Shown piece after piece: positions 33,179-38,996 of a stretch of 38,996 nucleotides of DNA. Position 1 is the stretch's first letter. Every line of letters starts with the position of its first letter. The DNA is from Thermosipho affectus (GTDB taxonomy: Bacteria > Thermotogota > Thermotogae > Thermotogales > Fervidobacteriaceae). The notes below the pieces were generated by a model. It was not told the origin of the DNA and searched no databases. It saw only the letters and a list, made by a program, of their open reading frames with translations. Position numbers and translations under genes: made by a program. The DNA lies in the NCBI RefSeq assembly GCF_001990485.1, contig NZ_LBFC01000016.1, positions 1 to 38,996 on the forward strand. The letters run 5' to 3'.

Positions 33179-34291
33179 TTATTCCTCCTTTTTGATTCTT
33201 CTTAATTTTGACAAATTTTTATAACTTTCTTTGAATTCATTTGTAAATTTCTCACTATTTAAATACTTTTCGTATTTATCGTGATCTTCAAACACTTTAT
33301 ATATGTATATTTCATCCCCATCTTTAAAATAAAAAATGCGATTCTGGTTATTTCCATCATCATACACCAAATGTCCTGACTTATCTTGTGTCTTTGAATT
33401 ATAATTTTCAAAAAACTTACTTTTTAATATGCGCATTATTTCTTTTTTGTTTTTTATATCTTTATAAATTTCATCTGTAGCATAAAAATATACAAATTGA
33501 CCCTTATACCTATTAAACAATATCCTACCTATTGGACTTAAAAAGGCAATATCATCAACTATTTCCACTAAACCACTTTTTTCCAATTTCTCACAGGCTT
33601 TATAATTTTCAACCTTTAATTTTTGATAACTTTCTATACCATTTTCAAGTTTTATTATTAATTCTTCATATTTTTCAAAAAGATTATAGTCAATCTTCAA
33701 AGGAATTTGAGGAATTCTTATTAATTTATTAGACTCTTCGTGAATATAGTATATTTCACACTCGTTAACAACGGCCATAATGGTTAAATATGGTATTATT
33801 CCCTTATATCCCCCTGTTATATTAAAAATTAAATTCTCATAATAACCTCCTGCGATATTTTCAATCTTTCCTATTAAATTATTAAGTCCTTCTACAAAAT
33901 TTTCATTTACATTAAGTGATTTAACCAAGTGAATTTTAATTTCAATATCACTATTCTCAACATACTCTTCAAATATAGTTTTTATAATTTCTGCAGATAA
34001 ATATGATAAAATCGTATCTGTTGTTAACAAATAAACTTTTTTATTTTCATCTTTATACTTTTTTGATATTTCTAAGATACTTTCAATTTCTGCAGAAGCT
34101 TTTTCAAAATTTTCGTCGTCTTTCAAATACTCTAAAACTCCATCTTTTATCTTTCTTATTTTTCTCTCATAATATTCCCAATCAGAATAGCTCTTATCTT
34201 TTAATTCATCATAATAATTATATAATCCTTCTTCTTCCTCTAATACATTGGTAATAATAGATGTCCCCACCATTGAAATTACCTTTTTCAT
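33179..34291 (-). CDS. CARF-wHTH-RelE-like protein (Cami1-like)
   Basis: 370 residues. Residues 1-195 form a CARF domain of the APE2256 type: ISMVGTSIITN, VYLLTTDTILSYLSAEII, and ENLIFNITGGYKGIIPYLTI (ligand-binding loop). Residues ~200-265 look like a winged helix (ACEKLEKSGLVEIVDDIAFL). Residues ~275-365 resemble RelE: NRIFYFKDGDEIYIYKVFED followed by a helix-rich tail. Cami1 proteins with this layout are cyclic-oligoadenylate-activated, ribosome-dependent mRNA interferases. The C-terminal assignment is by pattern; catalytic residues of RelE are not strongly conserved even in the family. The gene lies between cmr3 and cmr4, 2 bases from cmr4, so it is made with the complex. Confidence 0.78.
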   Translation of the reverse strand: MKKVISMVGTSIITNVLEEEEGLYNYYDELKDKSYSDWEYYERKIRKIKDGVLEYLKDDENFEKASAEIESILEISKKYKDENKKVYLLTTDTILSYLSAEIIKTIFEEYVENSDIEIKIHLVKSLNVNENFVEGLNNLIGKIENIAGGYYENLIFNITGGYKGIIPYLTIMAVVNECEIYYIHEESNKLIRIPQIPLKIDYNLFEKYEELIIKLENGIESYQKLKVENYKACEKLEKSGLVEIVDDIAFLSPIGRILFNRYKGQFVYFYATDEIYKDIKNKKEIMRILKSKFFENYNSKTQDKSGHLVYDDGNNQNRIFYFKDGDEIYIYKVFEDHDKYEKYLNSEKFTNEFKESYKNLSKLRRIKKEE

Positions 34292-34310
34292 ATCGTTCCC
34301 CCTTTCTAGC

Positions 34311-35345
34311 TTAAATCTTAGCTAAATACGATATTCCAAACCCCTGTTTTTGATAAATTTCTGAAATTGCCTTTTTATGAAATTTCCTGATTAAATCTTT
34401 AACATCACCTTTTAACAACTCAAAATAATACACACTTCCTGCAGGAACAGCTTTATACAATGGTTTGGCCCTTCTTTTTTTCATATCAAAGCCGCCCACT
34501 ATTAAAGGTCTTCCAACAACTGCAGCTAATAATTTTAAATGAATATTTTCACTCTTATATTCAAAGTTTTCTTCACTTATAAAAGAAGGAATCCATCCTT
34601 TTTTAAATATTGCAGGAGTAGTTAAAACAACCTTAAAAAATCTATCAATTTTTACATCAAATTTTTCCAAATTGTTTTCAACTACTTTATATTCAGCTGC
34701 TTTTGATTCACCACCAAGCTTTAAAATCCCCTTTTTTGGGATAGATAACCCTTCAAATTCAACCACAATACTTACATCATTCAACCTTTTCATATCTATC
34801 CTATACAGTGCACTCTCAGCACTAACATGGGTTTCTTTTGAGCGGGCAATACCTATCTTTGGTTCATCCATTATACCAAGTTCACTATAATAAATTTCTT
34901 TTTTTCCATTTATATAATCTTTAAAGTACTCATCAGATAAATATAGATTTTTTTTATTTTCTACCTTACCTTTTGCAACCAAAATTTTTGACAAATTTGG
35001 ATAATTTGAAAAAAACATATTATTTACATCTTGCAAATCTAAAACTATCGCTTTTTTATCATTTGAATCTTTTGAAACAACACAATCCAAAGGCATTGGA
35101 AAAAGTAAATCACGCTTATTTTTTAAAATTATGTTTGTTATTTTCAAATTTTTGGTTGGGTCATCTTCTTTATTTGCATACTCAAAGGTATCCATATTAT
35201 TTGCAAAATATAGTGTTCTTAAGGCACCGTATATTACAGAAGGATACGGAGGAAAAATTCCCTCTCCCCATGTATCTTCACCTTTAAAAAAAGTCTTTGA
35301 ATTTCTAAAAAAAAGTGTATCTAAAGGTGTTATTTCAATTATCAT
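34311..35345 (-). CDS. cmr3: Type III-B RAMP protein Cmr3
   Basis: 344 residues. ITPLDTLFFRNSKTFFKGED, IFPPYPSVIYGALRTLYF and THVSAESALYRIDMKRL are Cmr3 hallmarks; the C-terminal GRPLIVGGFDMKKRRAKPLY contains the conserved glycine region. It binds the 5' tag of the crRNA and Cas10. It overlaps cmr2 by 11 bases. Confidence 0.93.
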   Translation of the reverse strand: MIIEITPLDTLFFRNSKTFFKGEDTWGEGIFPPYPSVIYGALRTLYFANNMDTFEYANKEDDPTKNLKITNIILKNKRDLLFPMPLDCVVSKDSNDKKAIVLDLQDVNNMFFSNYPNLSKILVAKGKVENKKNLYLSDEYFKDYINGKKEIYYSELGIMDEPKIGIARSKETHVSAESALYRIDMKRLNDVSIVVEFEGLSIPKKGILKLGGESKAAEYKVVENNLEKFDVKIDRFFKVVLTTPAIFKKGWIPSFISEENFEYKSENIHLKLLAAVVGRPLIVGGFDMKKRRAKPLYKAVPAGSVYYFELLKGDVKDLIRKFHKKAISEIYQKQGFGISYLAKI

Positions 35346-37059
35346 TTAATTCACCTACCTCTTTTGAAAGAAAATTTATAATGTTTAGAGTGGATATAAA
35401 GTTTTGTAAAGAATAAGATTCTACAAATAAGTCTAATAATTTATCACTTAACTCTTCAATTTCATTTGATTTTAAAGATACCTCATTGGGATTTGAAGCT
35501 CTCTTTAACAATCTTTTACATTCTGATTTGATGAATTTCTCGTTTACATCGTATTTAAACCTCCTGAGTTCATCAGCTAATACTTTTGTAAAAGTGCTTG
35601 AAAAATTTTTATCAATTATACTTTTGACAATACTTTTTATGATATCAACTGTGCTTTTACCATTTAAATACCATTTATACTTAATTTTGTGTATTTCACC
35701 AGAACGTTTTAATACTGCTATGGCAAAGGCATCTTTTTTATCTTTTTTATCTTTTTTATTTTTATCTTTTTTATCTTCTTTTGCTTCCTTTTCCATTTTT
35801 CTTGCCCACTTTATTACCTCAGAAAGTGGCATTTTATAATGTGCAATAACAACTCCCATAGAAGCAGAAGATTTATTTCTGTTTTTTACATTTTTAATTT
35901 CTTCAAATTTTGGAAAAAAATCCCTTAGATTTTTCATAACAAAAAGAAGATGATCAATGTTTACAAAAGAAAGCACATCATCTCCTCCAGCATAAACTAA
36001 CTCGCCTTTTCCTTCAATTATTTCTTTTGTCTTGTCTGTATATTCTCCCAACTTTTTTGAAAGTTCCAAATGAAAATCTCTAAGATGTGATTTATCAGAC
36101 AAAAACTCTCCTGATAACCACTTCCCCATTGAATCTCCATCAAGCATAACAATAGCATAATACTTTGATGGAACACCGTATTTTTTATAAAGGTTATTTA
36201 GGTATTTTTTGGCTTTTTCTAAATTTTCGTCGTCTTTATAATGATCATATTTTATTAAATGCTCTTTTCTTAAATTCTCATCAAAAAAAAGTTCTTCGCC
36301 AAAATTTTTGAAAAAATCTTTGTATTCTTTTATTTCAACTTGTGTTAATTTTTCTACCCAACTTAAAGAAGCTATTTTGGCAGTTGAAGAAAATGAAGAG
36401 CTTTTGGTTTTATAAAACCTCTTAATAAAACATATACCACATAAACTTTCTCCTTGATTTAATCTAAATTCATTTATTTCCTGTGCCTGAAAACTTATAT
36501 TTCTTGGCTTTTTATCACTTTTTCTGTAAAATAAAGCTTCTCTTTGACCACACACAGAACATTTTCTATAACTTTCAACGCAATCTAAAGAGTTTTGTCT
36601 AAATCTTTTAATATTCTTTATTGATCCTAAATAACCCTCTATCTTTCCATACAATTCAGAATAATCACTTTCCTCATACGGTAAAATAACCCAATATATC
36701 TCAAGAAAATTTTCTATCTGCTCAAAAAAAATCTCAGAAATATCAAAATTTGCATATTTTTTCACTATATCAAAAGAAAGTTTTTTTAATTGATCCTTTA
36801 CCTTATTCTCTATATCCATTCCTATCCCCTTTGGATCATCACTTTCGATAATAGCTATAAACCTATTGGGTTTTGATTTTATTTCCTTGTGGGGGAATAT
36901 TATTTTACAAGTTTTAACTTTTTCTTCTAAAGCATATATTGCATATTCTATTAAATCTGAAAGAATTTTACTTCCTGCCCACAAATCATGGGTTTTCCTA
37001 GCTTGTGCTATAAAAGATTGAACAGGTCCTATCGTAAAAAGAAAAAGATATTTTTTCAT
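35335..37059 (-). CDS. cmr2: Type III-B Cas10/Cmr2, HD-less, cyclase motif intact
   Basis: 574 residues. The N-terminus FLFTIGPVQSFIAQARKTHD starts directly in the first palm-like domain with no HD nuclease domain, making it shorter than typical Cmr2 (about 700-900). Zinc finger cysteines CSVCGQ and CGIC are near 168 and 204. LDGDSMGKWLSG and ELVYAGGDDVLSFV (GGDD, near residue 363) mark the cyclase palm that makes cyclic oligoadenylates from ATP on target RNA binding. A low-complexity KEDKKDKNKKDKKDKKD linker follows the palm. No DNase activity is expected. ATG overlaps the cmr1 stop (ATGA). Confidence 0.93.
   Translation of the reverse strand: MKKYLFLFTIGPVQSFIAQARKTHDLWAGSKILSDLIEYAIYALEEKVKTCKIIFPHKEIKSKPNRFIAIIESDDPKGIGMDIENKVKDQLKKLSFDIVKKYANFDISEIFFEQIENFLEIYWVILPYEESDYSELYGKIEGYLGSIKNIKRFRQNSLDCVESYRKCSVCGQREALFYRKSDKKPRNISFQAQEINEFRLNQGESLCGICFIKRFYKTKSSSFSSTAKIASLSWVEKLTQVEIKEYKDFFKNFGEELFFDENLRKEHLIKYDHYKDDENLEKAKKYLNNLYKKYGVPSKYYAIVMLDGDSMGKWLSGEFLSDKSHLRDFHLELSKKLGEYTDKTKEIIEGKGELVYAGGDDVLSFVNIDHLLFVMKNLRDFFPKFEEIKNVKNRNKSSASMGVVIAHYKMPLSEVIKWARKMEKEAKEDKKDKNKKDKKDKKDAFAIAVLKRSGEIHKIKYKWYLNGKSTVDIIKSIVKSIIDKNFSSTFTKVLADELRRFKYDVNEKFIKSECKRLLKRASNPNEVSLKSNEIEELSDKLLDLFVESYSLQNFISTLNIINFLSKEVGELNDN
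35727..35780 (-). repeat. In-frame 9-bp repeat in cmr2
   Basis: On the minus strand units of AAAAAAGAT (Lys-Lys-Asp) repeat about five times with one AAT variant, encoding KKDKNKKDKKDKKD. As the unit is 9 bases, slippage would change linker length but not frame. Confidence 0.7.
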
Positions 37060-37946
37060 CCTAACACCTCTCTTATAAATTCTTCGCTTCTATCTATACC
37101 TTCAACATCTTCAGACAATTCTAGCCGAGTAACAACAGGTATAAACTTATTATCTTTTTCCACAACACTAACGTACACAGGGGATGCAAGTCTTTTTCCG
37201 TTTTTTGCATACCCTGTAAAATCTGAATTGTGATTATGAGAAGCTGTACTGATCTTTTTCAAAAGCTCATCATAATTATCATACTCTTTTCCAAATTCGA
37301 TAAATCTTATATATGGATATTTATCTTTACCTTTTTTCTTATAAAAATTTGTTTTTATTCCTGCGCCTTTATCGTTTTTTTCTACACTAAAATGTTCACT
37401 TTTGCTTATTTTATTCATCAAATTTGCCATTTTTTCTAAATCAACATATTTTTCATAATCAAAATTTTCTCCATTAATTTCAATTATCTTAAAACTTCCA
37501 AATCCTCGTCTTGTTCTTCTACCAACTCCCCCCAAAATTGATATTAAAATAAACAAGTCTTTTATTGTATCCATCAATTTTGTATCTTTAAATATAAATT
37601 CAACATTAAAACTACCTGAAACAAACGCTTCTAATTCAACTTTTCCGTTTTTTTTCTCATTTCTATTTCTATGTGGCAGAATATTATAACGTTTTGATAC
37701 TACATATACATCGGTAACTCTCATAAAAAATTTGCTTTTACCTTTTCTTGCCCCTGCACCCCCAAATATTTTCGCTTCTTCTTCTCTCAAAATATCAATG
37801 GGTAAATGTTCATTTAAAGCACGCCACCAAAAACGCATTACTCCTTTAAGAGATTGTGCTCTAATCTCTAACCCATATTTTTTATCAGCACCATAACACA
37901 ACATGGGTGTTACAACCATACATTTGAAATTCAGATTTTCATACAT
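37056..37946 (-). CDS. cmr1: Type III-B RAMP protein Cmr1
   Basis: 296 residues from ATG 37946 (GGGGTAGGTG upstream; GTG 37952 is an alternative). TPMLCYGADKKYGLEIRAQS and LKGVMRFWWRAL are the Cmr1 signature, with GGVGRRTRRGFGSFKI as glycine-rich RAMP loop. It binds the 3' end of the crRNA-target duplex in the complex. It is the first gene of the operon. Confidence 0.92.
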   Translation of the reverse strand: MYENLNFKCMVVTPMLCYGADKKYGLEIRAQSLKGVMRFWWRALNEHLPIDILREEEAKIFGGAGARKGKSKFFMRVTDVYVVSKRYNILPHRNRNEKKNGKVELEAFVSGSFNVEFIFKDTKLMDTIKDLFILISILGGVGRRTRRGFGSFKIIEINGENFDYEKYVDLEKMANLMNKISKSEHFSVEKNDKGAGIKTNFYKKKGKDKYPYIRFIEFGKEYDNYDELLKKISTASHNHNSDFTGYAKNGKRLASPVYVSVVEKDNKFIPVVTRLELSEDVEGIDRSEEFIREVLG

Positions 37947-37987
37947 AAACACCTACCCCTTTCAATGTTTATATCCAATACTTTGTA

Positions 37988-38016
37988 AGTATAACAAAAA
38001 AATAATTTTTTAATAA
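37988..38016 (-). promoter_or_regulatory. Possible promoter of the cmr operon
   Basis: On the minus strand TTATTA (38016-38011), 17 bases, TATACT (37993-37988), about 40 bases before cmr1. The -10 is good and the -35 poor; the region is very AT-rich, so chance matches are likely. Confidence 0.35.
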
Positions 38017-38079
38017 TAACTTACTTTAAAAAAAGTTCTATAAATTAATTTTTTCACAAGAAAATAAATTATCCTAACA

Positions 38080-38124
38080 CTTACAAATAAAACTAAACTA
38101 ATCCTAATCATATTATCAGGATAT
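38080..38124 (-). terminator. Possible terminator after the right-edge gene fragment
   Basis: On the minus strand ATCCTGAT...ATTAGGAT gives an 8-bp stem with one G-U pair and a 6-base loop, followed by TTAGTTTAGTTTTATTTG. The T-run is interrupted, so efficiency is doubtful. It would separate the DUF1703 fragment from the cmr operon. Confidence 0.45.
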
Positions 38125-38155
38125 ATAACAAACTCACTTCTTAAATTATGTACCT

Positions 38156-38958
38156 TCAAACCCTTTCCCATTCAAAATATGCTATATTCCTTTCTTCCTT
38201 GTCAAATTCTACTCCTATTATGTATATCTCTTTGCACTTTCCTTTATACTTTTCATGATATCTTTTTTCTTTTAGCTGCTCTAGTGCTCCCTTTTTCTCT
38301 TTCCCTTCTATTACTTTAAATTCAAATATATAACATTTTTCTTCAAACCTTACCGTTAAATCTATCCTTCCTTTATTTGTTACATCTTCTGCTTTTACCT
38401 CTATCCCTAGCGCTGCAAAGTATTCATAAAACACGCTTGCATAAAATCCTTCGTATTTCTCTATGTCATTTTTCCTGTACCAGTCACTTGGTATCGATGC
38501 AAAAAATCCGTAAAATATCTCTTTCATCTTCCCTATCTCTGCTTTCTTTATCGCTTTTATTAATCCTATCATGTTTCTGTCCTTTGATCTTAGATCTGTA
38601 AAGTAATTTAATATATGTCTGTTTATTGCGCTTTTTACTTCAAGGTTGGGATATGTTAGATTGTATATGTTCATCCCTATTTCTCTTTCAACACTCTTTA
38701 TCGTTAAATATCCAGTTTGAAATAATAATACTTCTGGCTGGATGGTTTCTATTTCAAAGCTTTCTATTATCTCTTCACCCGCCCTAAGATTCTCTATTTC
38801 CGGTAGATAGTATCTTTCTTTCATTAATAGCTTTATCAAAAATGTTGGGGTCCCCGTCTCAAACCAATATGGCCTGTATATCTTTTTATCCAAAAATAAC
38901 AATACATCAAATGGATTGTATACCTTTTCCCCTAGAAAATTGTACCCATTGTACCACT
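38156..38958 (-). pseudogene. C-terminal half of DUF1703-type gene (PD-(D/E)XK part), cut by IS end
   Basis: The frame runs from the IS end as KWYNGYNFLGEKVYNPFDVL, then YWFETGTPTFLIKLLM and a C-terminal PD-(D/E)XK nuclease-like domain (PF08011): GRIDLTVRFEEKCYIFEFKV carries the D...ExK residues, followed by ALEQLKEKRYHEKY. It is exactly the part missing from the gene at 54-827, and the first 30 bases duplicate 59-88. No proper start codon with a ribosome binding site is present. It may still be translated from an internal TTG (38902), but would lack the ATPase. Confidence 0.85.
38929..38958. repeat. 30-bp direct repeat, right copy
   Basis: Identical to 59-88 in the same orientation and directly next to the right IS end. 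Confidence 0.8.
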
Positions 38959-38996
38959 TGTAAAAGTCAACATAAAAATGTATAAAAAAGGGAAAA
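38959..38996 (+). mobile_element. IS-like terminal inverted repeat at the right edge
   Basis: TGTAAAAGTCAACATAAAAA then TGTATAAAAAAGGGAAAA is the exact inverted counterpart of 58-21 at the left edge. The element body would lie to the right, outside the window. Confidence 0.75.

Noticed and set aside
35727-35780. cmr2 repeat considered as a phase-variation switch
   Set aside because: The unit is 9 bases, so slippage does not shift the frame.
1-38996. Window considered to be a prophage or conjugative plasmid
   Set aside because: No integrase, capsid, portal, relaxase, partition or replication gene was found.

Overview
The DNA is AT-rich, with long poly-A/T runs, strong GGAGG-type ribosome binding sites and tightly overlapping genes. 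Gene content (type III-B Cmr system, a decayed TM1812-type CARF protein, DUF1703 ATPase genes) points to a thermophilic Thermotogales bacterium, most like Thermosipho. That placement is inference from gene families, not from a marker gene. No rRNA, tRNA, replication gene or CRISPR array was seen.

Edges: both ends lie inside inverted copies of the same IS-like terminus (TGTAAAAGTCAA...). The left edge carries the N-terminal half of a DUF1703 AAA-ATPase gene and the right edge the C-terminal half. The halves share a 30-bp direct repeat at the break, as if one gene had been split by one insertion and the sequence between its halves were the whole window.

Positions 840-11700 are a decayed accessory zone. 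They hold a membrane protein, a broken HExxH protein, an intact HExxH protein, a secreted DUF2202 ferritin-like protein, and a CARF-HEPN type III effector broken by several lesions. A small-gene cassette (DUF1659, DUF2922, an unknown 62-residue protein, a terminator, a sigma-region-2-like protein) occurs once intact on the minus strand and once as an eroded inverted copy near 10.5-11.3 kb. Between the two lie remnants of an IS4-like transposase, a Schlafen/AlbA_2 protein, and an AAA ATPase fused by deletion to RloB. Solo IS ends and GTCATTC...GAATCTT-type repeats are scattered through the zone.

Positions 11.7-30.8 kb are a leftward surface-polysaccharide locus. It begins with a polyprenyl-phosphate sugar transferase and includes GDP-heptose genes (hddA, gmhA, a fused hddC-gmhB), a Wzy-like polymerase, dTDP-rhamnose genes (rmlA, C, D, B), several glycosyltransferases, a pyruvyltransferase, an Fe-S F420-dehydrogenase-like protein and a Wzx flippase. 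A csaB-like pyruvyltransferase gene is broken by a defective IS256 element.

Positions 31.0-37.9 kb are a leftward cmr operon: cmr1, cas10/cmr2, cmr3, a CARF-HTH-RelE-like (Cami1-like) protein, cmr4, cmr5, cmr6. Cas10 keeps the GGDD cyclase motif but is short and lacks an HD domain. Defence through this locus therefore probably relies on target-RNA cleavage by Cmr4 and on cyclic oligoadenylate made by Cas10 that activates the CARF-RelE protein. No CRISPR array, cas6 or cas1/cas2 is present, so crRNAs must come from elsewhere.
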